From positions 5,332,001 to 5,396,000 of the forward strand of contig CM044880.1 in NCBI GenBank assembly GCA_024500155.1: a stretch of DNA of 64,000 bases. The letters run 5' to 3'. Origin of the DNA: Chenopodium formosanum (taxonomy: Eukaryota; Streptophyta; Magnoliopsida; Caryophyllales; Amaranthaceae). The notes beneath the pieces were generated by a model. The model was given only the letters and a program-made list of their open reading frames with translations, made no database searches and was not told where the DNA came from. Positions 21,155 through 33,766 of the stretch are shown piece after piece; the first letter of the stretch is position 1; each line of letters starts with the position of its first letter. The position numbers and the translations under genes are program-made.

Positions 21155-23069
21155 TTAATCCCTCTTAGTCACTGATACCACAATATTTAAGTATTCACTT
21201 TGTTCTCGAACCATACGTTCCTTGACCATTATTTTGAACCTCAGAAACAAATCATCCATGGCTGTCTCACTAAATGCAGTTGTAAGGAGAGATTCTGTAA
21301 CAGCTCTTATAGTCTTGGCAATGAATTTGGCTTGGGTTTCGAGGTTTTGGTTTGTGTCAACGCTCCAATCAACTGTAAAAGTTTCAAGTTTGTTAACAGA
21401 AAATGATCCTTCAGCCTCCACTAAATTTTTTATCTCTTCCACTGTAGGAGCGTAAAATGGCATGTTGAATCTGTCTAGTTTTTCCTGTTCAATCAAACCC
21501 TGCAGAACACTAGAAGAGTTATGTATGGCTTAAGTAGTGATCTAGTCACCCTTTCATCTTGTCATATATAAAATTGTGGATTATGACACGAACATTTAAG
21601 TATGAACTTTAGTATCTGTATGTACTTTTTACCCGAACTTATTCATATCTATCTGTTCATATATGTGTGTAAATAATATTTTGAAGGCCTCATCAGAAGT
21701 CAGAATTTATCAAAACTTGTTGGCCTTTTGGTTATATTGGCAAACTTGGGAGTATTTTAGGATGAAAATAATAAGACCATAGTCACCTCTAGAACCATAG
21801 TTTGAATGGTAGATCCAAGCAATTCCCAAATTGAATCAGGGTCATTTCTCTGAATGCTACCCTGCAGAGTCAAGACCATACGGCCACCAGGTACCATCTC
21901 CTTCGCTCGTGACCTCAAGAAGAGAGTGAAGTCCCTCTTAAACTGTGCATAGTATGCCTGTAATATCTCTGGAGGGCTTGTTTTTGCTATGTATATATTC
22001 CCTTTGTTCAATGCTTCTCCAGTGCTACTTTCCAATTCTCTTGGTACCTGCCATTGCAATCCCACATCCAAGTTAAGAAATTAAGTACCAAATATATGCA
22101 GAAAATAAAGATATGAAGTATAATCCCAAGAAGAAAATGTATCCATTTTCTTTGCATATGCACTAGAACACTAGAAGTAGAAGGGCTTCTATGTCATGCT
22201 TCTCATTATTTGTGACAACTATTTTCGGACATTCTGCAGTAGTACTGTATATATGGTGTATATGACGTAGGTTATACCTGTGAGAGCCAATGAACACTGT
22301 AAGAAGAGTGTACAAAGTGAAGGAATTGGTCAGGAAAAATTCTTCCATAGAATGATTTAGGTGTTCCTGATACTGAACATGGTCCGAAATCAGTGCCTTT
22401 TTCTTCTTTTAGACTCTGATAAAAGCTTGGGAGCAAGTTAAATATAGCATTGAAATCATTCCCTGGGAGATCATTGAGGAATACTCCAAATTTAGGGGAT
22501 TTTCGATTAAATATCTGTCGTTCCTCATCAATTATATCAATGATTTCTGAGACTACCAACAGCGAGTTAGGCCCGGAAGAACAGCCTAAGTCAGCCATCA
22601 TTAGACATTCTGGCTGTAAGGCATGATACAGATCTCTTATGCTTTCTTGTAATACCGGCCTCGCCTTGTTTATCATGGTTCTCTGCTCCACAAAACAAGA
22701 AAAAAAATAGGCCTTAAAAGGGGAGTACAATACATTTATGATTTTATGGAAAGAAAATTTTACAAAATTAGAATCATTTTCATACTCGTCTCATGATTGG
22801 GTTTCCCATGAGACGAGTATGAAAATGACTCAAAATTAAGCGAATGTTGTTTCAGAAAAGGTGCTACATGTTTTATGTATCTCGATATATTACTAATTCA
22901 ATTCATATAAGTGATTATTATATCCGAAAAAATGAATGTATTTATAGATGTTCAAACCATTTACATTTACAAAGGTGATTAGAGATGTTCAAACCTGAAG
23001 TAAGGAGTTCTTTGCATAACTACTTTGCCCATCTCCTTCCTTCATGTGGAGAACATTCTCTACTTCCAT
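21155..23069 (-). CDS. SABATH carboxyl methyltransferase (salicylate/jasmonate/benzoate type)
   Basis: Four exons (23069-22995, 22682-22278, 22047-21787, 21499-21155) join in phase 0 into 361 codons, full family length. Exon 1 gives MEVENVLHMKEGDGQSSYAK then NSLLQ, with the conserved Gln25. Exon 2 carries the SAM site DLGCSSGPNS (residues 56-65), DLPGNDFNAIF and GRIFPDQFLHFVHSSYSVHW. Exon 3 carries NKGNIYIAKTSPPEI and MVPGGRMVLTLQG. Exon 4 carries the C-terminal cap, ending NIVVSVTKRD. The family transfers a methyl group from SAM to carboxyl groups of small acids such as salicylate, benzoate, jasmonate or IAA in the cytosol. Residues 156-157 are His-Trp where known salicylate enzymes often have Met-Trp, so the substrate is left open. 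A perfect hairpin lies in intron 1. A decayed tail copy is at 18750-18890. Confidence 0.93.
22774..22828. repeat. Perfect hairpin: 22-bp arms, 11-base loop, in SABATH intron 1
   Basis: Arms 22774-22795 (TCATTTTCATACTCGTCTCA plus TG) and 22807-22828 are exact reverse complements around an 11-base loop. The hairpin sits inside the 312-bp first intron of the SABATH gene, so it would be present in the pre-mRNA. Confidence 0.9.
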
Positions 23070-23674
23070 GTGAGCACCTATCTATTATTTTCACTCTAGT
23101 CTTAAGTATAGTATTAATGATTATTTTATAAATTTTGTGTCTTATATATTCTTTATATTACTAGTTCAGGTGTAAATATAGGCGTACCAAATAGGCAAAT
23201 ACTACAAGCTTACTAAATTAGTCCTTAAACTTGAGTGATGTACTGTAAGTGCAAAGGTTGTGCTGCGTGATTCACGTCTCTGCTAATCCATCTTCTTTCT
23301 CATTTATAAGCTCTTATTATTATTATTAAAGCGTTCACAATATTTAGTGTCCCATAAACCTAGGGTACCCTGGTAGCTTAAGGGTTAATTAAGAAGGAAG
23401 TTCTACATTATTTAAAATTCAATTTTATTCATTTAAATTCTTATTTATTTAGTTTTAACTTTTAAGTTTCTAACCAGAATTCTACCAAACATTAGGGAGT
23501 AGACTATTGCATATATGCATCTACTTTCTCAAGGTGATCTTTTATTCTTCTTAGTCAAAGTATAAAAAATGGAAGACATGCGTATTACTTTATTAATTTT
23601 TAAAAAATTTATAGTAAGTTTTAAAATCTTAAGTAGAACCCGAGAACAATAAAACCCCTTGTACATAATATATC

Positions 23675-23755
23675 TCCGTTAATTATTATATGCAACGAAG
23701 GCGTATTATTTGTGAGACATAAAATATTTTTTTGTTGCATATAATAATTAACGGA
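23675..23755. repeat. Perfect inverted repeat: 22-bp arms, 37-base loop
   Basis: Arms 23675-23696 (TCCGTTAATTATTATATGCA plus AC) and 23734-23755 are exact reverse complements. It lies about 0.6 kb upstream of the SABATH start. No target duplication or MITE ends were seen. Confidence 0.9.
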
Positions 23756-23839
23756 TTTAAGTATATAAACAGGAGAATAACTGTGTGAGAGTCTATATGA
23801 CACTCCACTCATGGTACTATACTACTATGTATTATGTGT

Positions 23840-23889
23840 GAAACGTGAAACTTGAAACATGAAACATGAAACATGAAACATGAAACATG
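23840..23889 (+). repeat. GAAACAT heptamer microsatellite
   Basis: About seven head-to-tail GAAACAT units, the first two degenerate (GAAACGT, GAAACTT). A simple repeat with no spacer structure. Confidence 0.85.
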
Positions 23890-25591
23890 CACCAACAAAG
23901 AGCGTGATTTTCCGAGCAATCGTTAACCGTTTGCTTATAGGAGAGACCAAGAGACTAGAGGAATCAAGGTAGTCTCTCCTAAAATAATAAAGTTGGTGAC
24001 ATTAGATGGCCCTTTTTCTCCCTCCGCCCAACCTCACGTTCGAAATTTGGAATTAATCAACTATTTTAGCCTCATATCTCATGATACTCCGTGCATTTGA
24101 AATATTGTACTCGTAAAACATAACTTGTTTGTAAATAGTACTCTACACTCTGTAATACTTCATACTAAGTTGTTTATTGTTCCTTCTCGATTTCTACTTT
24201 CTAGATTACCCAGTGGAAAGCTGAACAAATGCAGCCTAGATCTTTAATTGGTTAGTAGAGATCCTTAAGCCTTAGATTTACGTTATGCCCCAGCCTTAAC
24301 CCACTTTTATGTGGTCTCTCTTCTGCTTTAGCCCTTCCTTTTCTCTTTAATTCTTTACTCTTTTTTTTATTTTCTTCGCCCCTTAAAATAAAGTGAATAT
24401 TTCATTTTCTAAATTCAAACATAAAAAGGTAAGTTAATTAACAAGCATCTAAGGTGTCACGAAGTAACTGTGTCGTAAATTTTTGTACTGTCATGGGTAG
24501 AAGTGAAAACTCATTAGATATTTAAGATTGGAAGACGTAACATCCTAATTGTGGTTTGTATTTTAGAACATCTATCTTCTACATAAAATCCGGCATTATC
24601 TACAACATGTTATCTTATAATTGGATGGAACAATAAAGTACGAATAAAGTGGTGGTCCTAAACTCGACACATTTGCTAACATGGTTACACTAAAGATGAA
24701 AATTGTTACGGGGTGCTGTCTTGCAAAAATGGCTGATTATAGGCTTCCTAATAGCTAGCCTTAAAGAGAAATGAATAAAGAAGGTTGGCAAGATTAAAGG
24801 ATTTCCTTTGAACTTAATCAAATTAATTAGGTATAGTACTAGATAATGATCCATGGATGTACACCACCAGCGTTCTGTTGCCTTTATGATCTTTATAATT
24901 CTGCTCCACCTAATAACTTAGCTAAAAACTTCCACATCATTCATTCAATCATATCTGACCAACTTCCTTTTGGATTGTACTAAACATAGGTTATGTATGT
25001 ATTATGTATAAAGTACCTAAAAGTACTAGTATTAAATCTTCAATAACATTGTATCACATGTTGCATGATATTGTTATAAATTACGAGTTTATGACCTTTA
25101 ATTTATATTGTACTGTGTAAAAAAATGCACCTATTTTGTGTCACCTAAACCTTCGGATTCTTTAATTTAACAGTTAAACAACTTAACACATCGATAACTT
25201 CCAACTTGAAAATCTTCACTCTAATAATCACAATTATCAATTGGATCTATATGTGATACTTGAACAATAGGAACTTTGAAATTGACAGACTTGTATAATA
25301 TTCCTTCATGTGAATTGGCTTACCAAGAAGATCATCAACATATACTGGCCATCCACCGGGGAGGTAAGGAGGACATATTCTTTAGGGTATAAAATTCTCA
25401 ATGTCCGGTTCTTTATTTGCATCTAGATACCGAAAATTCGAACAATTTTAGCAGCAGAGAATATATCAGTATATTGCATCATATGCAGTAGAACAAAATA
25501 TATGTCATAGATTTTAGTCTTTTAGATTTTGCCCCTTAACAGACAGATGCATTTCATCTCTTTATCATATATTCTTCTTGCTTGGCTACTT

Positions 25592-25612
25592 GGGGGGGGG
25601 GGGGGGGGGGGG
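25592..25612 (+). repeat. 21-base G homopolymer
   Basis: An unbroken run of G in otherwise AT-rich sequence. It could be a real G-tract or be affected by assembly length error. Confidence 0.85.
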
Positions 25613-26168
25613 TTCCTCTTCCATCAAAGCTTTCCTTGTATTTTGACCATCAAATTAGAAAATAATATTCATAAATAAATGTATTTATGTTACATTTCAC
25701 ACAAATGAAGAAAGAGACATAAAATTACATGAAGAAAGAGGCATAAAATTACAAACTACTGTTAGAAAAAGAAATACCACAGCACATTGCTTACTCTATA
25801 AATTCGAAATCATAAATTAGCTCTACCAAGGAAAGTGCTCTTTATGGGCAACACGTAATGAAATTAATTTGATCGACCTACCTTTAAGGTATCATTGTAT
25901 CAACAATCATTAATAATTAATAAGTTAATGTTAACATAGCTCTAAGAGTTATGAATAAGAAATTAAAAGTAAATATAAAAATATAGTCGCAAGTGATATA
26001 ACTAAACGTGTTACATGTTCATGGCTTTAGCCTTGTATTACCTTATTCAAGATATACATATGAAACTTTCCTTTTTCACTTTTACCACAGTTTTGGTTAT
26101 TATGTTCTCTTACCTTTTCACAATTGATACAGAAGAGACAAAATAAGGTAAATGCTAAATTGCTAATT

Positions 26169-26173
<5 letters not shown>

Positions 26174-26223
<50 letters not shown>
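26174..26223. repeat. T(37)A(13) tract
   Basis: A run of 37 T followed directly by 13 A, capable of fold-back pairing. No flanking element was identified. Confidence 0.85.
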
Positions 26224-26867
26224 GTACTTTGTATGGATAAACTAAGCTCAAAGCTTAATAAGTTCAATCAATACTATAAATTCAGAAAAGATAAGCTTAA
26301 GGTAAACTAATTAGTTTAATTAAGGTGACATAAAATGAAATTCAAATGAAAACAACACTAACTTAAGCCAATAGACTAATAGAGTGGATTGACTAGTGAT
26401 TAACTAATATATTACCATATTGACTTGCAAACAGATTTACAGAATATATTAACGCAGCATCTGAATATATAGCCCTATCTGAGCATCTGATACTGCTAAA
26501 GAATGAGATCAGCTAGTAAAGACAAATGTTTAACTTTGTTAGTGAATTTTGCTAATCAACATACTTAACAAGGTCACCATGATCTTGGTTTATCAGACCC
26601 ATGTCAAAACTAAGTTGAGGCCTAGATTCGAATGATTCGGTATTCCCTTCACTCACCATTAATTGTCATTTTGTCCCAACCCTTAATATATCGAGGAATG
26701 AAGGATAAGAATTGTTTTTAACATCTGATTCTATTCCAGGGGATTATTCCGAACGATGCACGTAGGGGACATGCCTAGTACAACAAGTCTACTTACAATA
26801 GAGAGTGAGATTTGAACTTAGTACGTACCTATGTATACGTAACCTTTCCAAACAATACATGGTCTAG

Positions 26868-26985
26868 TGGTAAAAGTTCGTATCTTCTAACCTCAAGATT
26901 TTACTTTACCCTGAGCTTAGTTGAGTTATGTGAGGTTCTAATTTAAGAGGACACTTCCTTCTTTCCGTATCAAAAAAACACGTAC
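26868..26985 (+). mobile_element. SINE relic lacking its B box
   Basis: CATGGTCTAGTGGTAAAAG at 26869-26887 matches the A-box region of the SINE at 18383-18577. The following AACCTCAAGATT segment is similar, but the B box is missing, and an A-rich tail CAAAAAAACACG ends it. Truncated and presumably inactive. Confidence 0.5.
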
Positions 26986-27212
26986 TAATAAAGACATTAA
27001 TTGTGAAAAAAGATGGAGTCCAGGAAATTTTCCAAGCAAAAAACTTGTATTTTATACTAAAGTTTAAAACCCTTAAGGCAAACTATAGCAAATAACAAGT
27101 ACAGTACACTACCATTTTCAGAAGTAAAACTGTACAAAAACCTTCCAAAAACAACTAACACCAACCCACCCTCCCACCCCCCCAAATCAAAGTAGTACTA
27201 TTGTACAAAAAT

Positions 27213-27890
27213 CTACTCTATAAGAGCAGAGTACTCTTCTTCTCTTAAAAACCTCTGTTGTCTAGCAATAAAGTTTTCTACTGTCTTCTGAAATTCTTCA
27301 TTACTCATATGATCTTCAGGGTAATGACCTTCCTTTGCAACCTTATTACATCCACAACCTCTCAAGCTCTTAATCTCCGTGTTCGATCTTCGTAATCCAC
27401 AGCACTTATTCTCTACTACCTTTTCCCTCCTCACCTTCTCTGACTTACTCCTGTGGTAGATTTTGATCACCTGCTGCTGCTCTGAAGTCGAAAAAATCAT
27501 TGCCATCATCGCGTTTTCCTCTGGCATTACCTGTTTTTTAACGTACTTTTGAACTGTCTTCATGTTCTTACGCTCTAATGAAGAAGTTTTTGGTGACTTA
27601 AGGTTGCTGTTTAGATGCCCTGAGTTCAAAAAAAGAGTGATCACGATCGCGTTCCCTAAGATGAACACGAACTGAGGGCTAACTAGGAAGATAGATAAGC
27701 TGTTGATGAATTCATTTGATAGCTGGAATAATGCTAAGGGTAACTGAAATGATAGCCTTGAGATCACTGCAAGAATTAGGATGATTTCGAAAACTCGAAA
27801 AAAATGTGTGATCTTTCTTAGTTTTTGGTACCTAAGTTTGATGGATTTTGCTTTCTCTACTTTGATGTGGTTTATGTTTAAGGGATTCAT
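27213..27890 (-). CDS. DUF4408 / DUF761 membrane protein, single exon
   Basis: An uninterrupted 225-codon frame runs from ATG at 27890 to TAG at 27213. The N-terminal half has two hydrophobic segments (about residues 35-55 and 70-90; FEIILILAVISRLSFQLPLA, then QFVFILGNAIVITLFL) as in DUF4408 proteins. The C-terminus MSNEEFQKTVENFIARQQRF is the DUF761 motif. The middle is basic and contains a CCGLRRSNTEIKSLRGCGC stretch. This pairing of domains is usual for a plant-specific family of unknown biochemical role, some members of which are induced by stress. A TATA box lies about 225 bp upstream. The absence of introns fits the family. Confidence 0.85.
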   Translation of the reverse strand: MNPLNINHIKVEKAKSIKLRYQKLRKITHFFRVFEIILILAVISRLSFQLPLALFQLSNEFINSLSIFLVSPQFVFILGNAIVITLFLNSGHLNSNLKSPKTSSLERKNMKTVQKYVKKQVMPEENAMMAMIFSTSEQQQVIKIYHRSKSEKVRREKVVENKCCGLRRSNTEIKSLRGCGCNKVAKEGHYPEDHMSNEEFQKTVENFIARQQRFLREEEYSALIE

Positions 27891-28113
27891 TTGCTAATTT
27901 AGAAAGTTGAAGAGAATTTGCTAGCAAATTGTTTTAATGCTAGCTTAATAATCTTAACCAAAAAAATAAAAGAGTTTGGAATATTGAATTTTGGGATCAA
28001 AACATAGTTTGATGAATTAAGTTTTTGGATATTAAGAGGGAAAATTATTGTAGTATGAAGGAGAAATAATGAGAAAAATGGTTGAGTTGGGTGCACAAAG
28101 AGTGAATGAGCCA

Positions 28114-28122
28114 CTATATATA
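28114..28122 (-). promoter_or_regulatory. TATA box of the DUF4408/DUF761 gene
   Basis: Read on the - strand the sequence is TTATATATAG, followed by a transcript leader of about 190-200 bases before the ATG at 27890. A good TATA match in plausible position; the start site is not proven. Confidence 0.5.
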
Positions 28123-28123
28123 A

Positions 28124-28591
28124 AGGCAAAGGATATAAAGTAAAGTACACTAAGAGTAATTAGTTTTAGTGATATTTTTTAGAAAAATTATTTGAGTGTG
28201 GGTTTGGTATACACAATAGAATAAGGAACATCTTTTCTCTTTTAGTCACTTTTACTAAATCTATTATCTATGATTTGATTTATTGCTTATTTATATATTT
28301 TTTAAATTTTAATGCTACCTCCACCAAAGTTTTATTTTTCCCCATTGTTGAAATAATAGATGATACTCCATATTAGATGAGTAGTTTTTTTTTAAAAAAT
28401 ATTTCCATTGTTATAATTAACTCTTCAATTGTAAACACTACATTATTAGTGTGGCTTATAAGAGCATGCCTATCAAAAGCTCAAAATAAATTTTATACTT
28501 GAATTTTTTGAGGGGAAAGATTAATTTATTGTTGCAAATTCGATTTCAATTAATCAATTGTATTGTAATTTAAGCTCAAAAACAAAGATCC

Positions 28592-28684
<93 letters not shown>

Positions 28685-29307
28685 CTCAAATTCTAATAAA
28701 TCTAAGTGAACCATCAATAGTATTTGTGTAGATATACAAAACTTGTTTACAAAGCATGCTATTTTTAGAAATAAAAGGCATGTAACATAGCATTCATAAT
28801 ATAGCTATATCTAGTAATTAAAAACTCAATTACTAGTTTTTTGACAAGAGGCTCATTTTTCTTTAAACTTTCTTAGATATACCAAATTACCAAGTACATG
28901 CCAACCTTATCTCTAATTCAATATATGCAAGTTATGTAAGCATGTAAATGCTTCTTCGAAAATTCCCTTTGACTTCATTAGTTTCATTCATACACAACAC
29001 ACAATTACTATGCATGTAAATTCAAAGTTGACTCTTTCAATATTTTTTAAAAATTTTCATTTTACCAAGTCAAATGCATAGATAGAATAAAATTAATAAA
29101 TTAATAATTGTATCTTGAGTAATTATGTGCATTACTTTTGTCTAAAATCAGTCAAAATAAGTTAAATCAAACAAGACCGGTTTAAATAATTGCTTAAGGT
29201 AAACTATCATGTTTAATTGTAGTGAACTAGGTTAGAAGCTAAATTGTCACATCCTAAATTAGGCTCTTTGCCATTAAGAAGTGCCATGTGGCAAAAGACA
29301 ACATTAT
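28124..29307. other. Gene-free interval with an AT microsatellite
   Basis: AT-rich DNA whose only clear feature is a pure (TA)n run at about 28595-28680. No gene was found. Confidence 0.55.
28595..28680. repeat. (TA)43 microsatellite
   Basis: Unbroken alternating T and A for about 86 bases. Confidence 0.95.
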
Positions 29308-29749
29308 CAGGGCCGTCTCCGACAATTTGGTGGCCCTGTTCTAACTTTTAAAATTGGGCCCTTCAATTTTGGAGGACTATTTTAAAAGGTTACAAATATT
29401 ATTATTATAAAATGACTTTTTTTTTTTTTTTTTTCGAGTACAGTACTACAAATTATTATAGAGCTTAAATATTCATAGTAATAAGTTTAATAGCAATTCA
29501 ATAAAACAACAAACAAAAACTTTTTATTTAAAAAGTGTCATCCTTTTAATATTTTTTGAAGCAAAATCCACAAATATATCTTCATAATCAAAGATGAATT
29601 TTTAGGTTTTAGTTTGAAAATAATGGTCTTTTACGAGGAAGAAGGTGAATGTGTAAGGTTACAATTTTTATTTTTTTAAATAATGGGGCCCTGATTTTAG
29701 GGGGGCCCTGTTACGTGTGTGAGAAAAAACATGTCTAAAGACGGCCCTG
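29308..29749. mobile_element. hAT-like MITE, 442 bp, 8-bp target duplication
   Basis: Terminal inverted repeats CAGGGCCGTC and GACGGCCCTG are exact, and the direct repeat AACATTAT flanks both ends (29300-29307, 29750-29757). Ends starting CAGGG with 8-bp duplications are typical of hAT. Internal GGCCC-rich subterminal motifs are present and there is no coding potential. The perfect flanks suggest a fairly recent insertion. Confidence 0.9.
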
Positions 29750-30794
29750 AACATTATCATTGGCCATCCTTTTCTTACTTCCTTACTAAGATAGTGTCAC
29801 GGAAATTAGCAGCCATAAATTTTAAAATCAACTTCCACTGTGCTTGACAAAATTCACTTTAATCATACCAATTACTTCATAGCCCCACCAAAAAAAAATA
29901 ATGCAACAACTTTAGTCTAAAAAATAAAAATAATGTATACTTGTATACAATATGTCTTGGGTCTTTATTTAAATTTTTGGTGCTTTATTTTAATAGGTCC
30001 CTTCAAATTTTACCGTTTTTCTGTTAAACTTTCCGTTACTTTGAGACCATTATGGAGTTATCAAAATATGGTGGAGACATCACATCAAATTAGCTTCTCT
30101 CTTTAAGTTTTTATTTTCTTTTTGAAAAGATAGTGCTAGGTTACAACAATCAATTTTTCGCGTATCTAACCATATACTAGCATCAAGGGTTGCAGACTAA
30201 TTGCACCACTTAGTTTGGACATTGTATAAACTTTTGGTGCATTAGTAGTAACGTGTTTTGATGTTTGTATTTGATGGTGCTTACAATTGTTTGTTAAGGT
30301 AGGGTGTACATACATCACAAGTTAGTGGTCGGAGACGCATATGTGCCCTTACATGGCATGTTTATTGTGCAGGTGATGGATCAAGTGGAATTTAAATGAA
30401 GACACTTACGAGTTACAACTCATATGATACGGAGTAAATGGTTATTACAGAATACAACACATGTAAGTAGTCATAATGATAAAGTAACAACAAGTTTTAT
30501 TGATTAAAATCAATATGAAATGATCAGTAAAAAAGGAGAGAAGAAAACGGTTTTTTTAATGGAAAAAATGATATACTTCATATACATTAAAGGCTACATA
30601 TATAAACTAAAAGCCTAAAACGAAAGGAACTAGGTATAGAAATATTAGAATAAAGCAAATATTAATTAATTTCAATATTTACTAATCTACTCATATTTTT
30701 TTTTCATAAAGGTGATATGAATTTCATTTTAGGAAATTTACATAAGTCTTATATGTGGAGTAGCATAATTCCAATGAGAAAAGTATTACAAGTA
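29750..30794. other. Gene-free interval
   Basis: AT-rich sequence without recognised genes, RNAs or element ends. Confidence 0.5.
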
Positions 30795-31113
30795 CTCCCT
30801 CCGTCCCTTTATTACATGTCTGTTTCTCATTTTGCACGGGAATTAAGAAAGCTAAAAATTCTTTAAAACTAAAAATTGGGAGTAAAAATATACATGTGGA
30901 GTTAGAGAGAGATAGAGAGAAAGAAAAAGGTGGTTGAGAATTAGGAGAGAGAAAATATTGGGAATTGATGTAAAGTACAAAAAAGAAAAATGATGACAAC
31001 TCATCAAAACAAGAATAATATTGGCAAAAAGTACAACCTATAATTAGAAACAGACACTTAATTTTGGTCACCCAAAAAAGGAATACAGACATGTAATAAA
31101 GGGACGGAGGGAG
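30795..31113. mobile_element. Stowaway-type MITE, 319 bp
   Basis: Ends are near-perfect inverted repeats of about 30 bp, beginning CTCCCTCCGTCCCTTTATTA on both strands, with TA duplications at 30793-30794 and 31114-31115. Non-coding. Confidence 0.9.
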
Positions 31114-32660
31114 TACTTTTTAGTGATGAGATTTGATCCTTTATTGACCATATTTTCAATGTTACTAGGTATATATTAAGTAATAAGGACTATAAATGTG
31201 AAATAATGTCTAGAACTCTTCTAAAAGAGTAGAAAAAATATCTCTGCTTTAGATAAATAATAGTATTATAGTAAAAAAAACAATAGTATAATAAAAATAG
31301 TTTGAACTTTTGTTTTCACTATAGTGTAGTATCTTTGATCATGTAGTGCACTTTTAGAGATAGAATTTTAACCCTTAGTTTATATATATATATTTTTTTA
31401 TCATGGCCAGCCCACCATTTTAATATACAGTACTTGGTAAAAGATTTAGGCTACCATTTTAAGTAGGCATTTGATAGTCTTTTGTTATGCATCAGTATCT
31501 AGCTAATCTAGCTATTAGATATGCTCAAATCTCAACTGCACGCACATTCTTGACCATTGTAAGAGGCAAAGGAAAAGCACAACTTCTGTCAATCTACACA
31601 TGGATGATCGGACTAATCGGAGGATCAGAGGATAATCCAATTAAGCGACTTGTGTCCCTACATGTCTTTTATATTAAATTCCTATTATGTCTACTTTTAA
31701 CTTATTATACATACATAATCCTTAGAACTACACTTAACCATACAAACTCCTAAATGTAACAAGTTGTACCTATTGGTTTTTAATAAGGCCAATATATGCA
31801 CACCTCACATCAAATCACTCTGGATCATCCAACCTCTAGTACGAAAGCTAACTCATTTAGAATAATTGAGTTGAATTCAGCTTGAATCGACCAATAGAGA
31901 CTATCTTATAAGATGTACACTAATGTCCCTTCAAAAATTTAAAGATGTTTTCTATTGTTATACTTTAAGCTTTAAAGTAGGACCAAAATAATGAATTGTA
32001 CAAACATCACATATAAAAAGTGAAGTGAAATGAATTGAATCTTAGTTAGGGGTTTAGGATAACACATTAACACTAGACTACAAGAGTATTAGTTGCTTCA
32101 CTAATCCAGGCCATTAATTAAAACATTAGTAATAGATTAAGTTTTGTCATGATATAATTAATCATATATAATATAATGCACAAATTGGCAGACAATCTTT
32201 GTGAATGATTGAAACTTTTGGAACCTATACCTAAAGCAAACCTAGCTAGCCAATCTTTGTCTTGGTCAATTATTTAGTTTATCTGACAATGATCTATGTG
32301 GACATCCTGCAAAAGGGTAGAAAAATTGTGCTAAAATGCTCTCAAAATTATCAGCATGTGTGCTTCATTCAATTTTCTATATTTCAAAATTATGGAGAAA
32401 AGTTGTAACTCTATTATTTTGATTCTAAATTGCATGTAGCTGATTCAAAAGATACATCTTTTTGTCTAACACAAGTTCCCACGAGAGTTCTGTTTAGAGA
32501 AATGTTGAGAAGAGATGTGGTAATGAGAAAAATGCGTAATTGGCAATTTGCTATGGATTTCAATTTTTTTTTTTTTATTAGCTACGTAGAGTTTGTGGAC
32601 AGTCACGAATAGAAAATAAAGTAGGCAGGATTTAATCTCAAATCTTAGTATTGTCATGCT

Positions 32661-32693
<33 letters not shown>

Positions 32694-33761
32694 TACAAAT
32701 CAAAGTATTGGACAATAATAGTGCATGTATAAACAAGTTGCAGAAGACATCAATATTGTACAATGTACACCCTAAACTATACTATACTAACAAATTACTA
32801 CCTCCGTTTCATATTATTTGCAACGATTAGACATTTTTCCTCTCTAGTTTATGTCAAATCGTTGCAAATTATATGAAGCGGAGGTAGTAAATGAAACACG
32901 CCCAAAATTCCAATTGGAAACCCACTTGTGTAAAAAGTGCAAGAATGAAGCCTACTTGGCCTCAAATTCTACCATCATGGGCATATTGTATGTAAGAGAT
33001 GTGCCTAGACCGTGCATTCGTTTTAGTTTATACCCATACTATTAGATGAATTCTTGATTTAGAGATAAATTATTACAAACAAATTACCAAATTTAGAAAT
33101 AAAAATAACATTCATGGATTATAATGTGTATGCATGCAACTTATAAATATGTTCTCTAATAATAAAATAAACCTTCTATCTTAGACAAATATGTATTTGA
33201 TGAAAGGCTAGAAAATTTAATTTGGTAGGAATCTTTTTTATTTTTTCATTTTTCATACTGCATTTCTTATTTAATGTGATTTGATATTTGATTGTTTGAA
33301 TCACATGCAAGAGAGAGATGCTTATTCCTCCATTTCTAACAAACCTTTTCCTTATCACAAATTATACTTGTATACTTTATGTCTCAATCTCTTCGATGCA
33401 ATAGAGCATGATAATTAGTATACTATAATATCCTCCTAATTAACCAGTGGTGTATGCTTAAAAAGTGGATTTTGTCACGTCGGATATGACCATAATGCAT
33501 CCGATCCAACATATAATTCTCATGCGATATGACAGTCTTCGTAATCCACTGCATTTTCCAACTCATTTCCTAATTTTTATATCCTTATGTACGAATATAT
33601 TATATACAATTTGACTTTCACGGTTATAAATAATATTACCTCGACTCGAGTCCGTCCTCGACTATTATTATATACTCATATAATTTATCTTAGTAAACTT
33701 ATTTTAAAATTATCTATGAGAATATACATTAAAGCTACACTAGTTTCAAATTTATCATATG
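31114..33761. other. Gene-free interval before the Retand-like element
   Basis: AT-rich sequence with a T run of about 31 bases near 32661-32691 and one short MITE (listed). The open frames here are short and have no protein-like features. Confidence 0.5.
32798..32887. mobile_element. Mini Stowaway-type MITE, 90 bp
   Basis: Inverted ends begin CTACCTCCGTTTCATATTAT and CTACCTCCGCTTCATATAAT with TA duplications (32796-32797, 32888-32889). GCAACGATT in the left arm pairs with AATCGTTGC in the right, so nearly the whole element folds into one hairpin. Confidence 0.85.
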
Positions 33762-33766
33762 AATAG

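Larger units (their letters stand above)
23070..27212. other. Gene-poor 4.1-kb interval
   Basis: The SABATH promoter should lie in the first few hundred bases. Beyond it I see only simple repeats, one perfect hairpin, a G run, a T/A tract and a SINE relic, each listed separately. No exon or RNA gene is supported on either strand. Confidence 0.5.

Noticed and set aside
23840..23889. Short regular repeats resembling a CRISPR array
   Set aside because: It is a contiguous heptamer microsatellite without unique spacers, in plant nuclear DNA.
30724..31092. 122-codon - strand frame rich in Phe, Leu and Ser
   Set aside because: It lies almost wholly inside the Stowaway MITE at 30795-31113.
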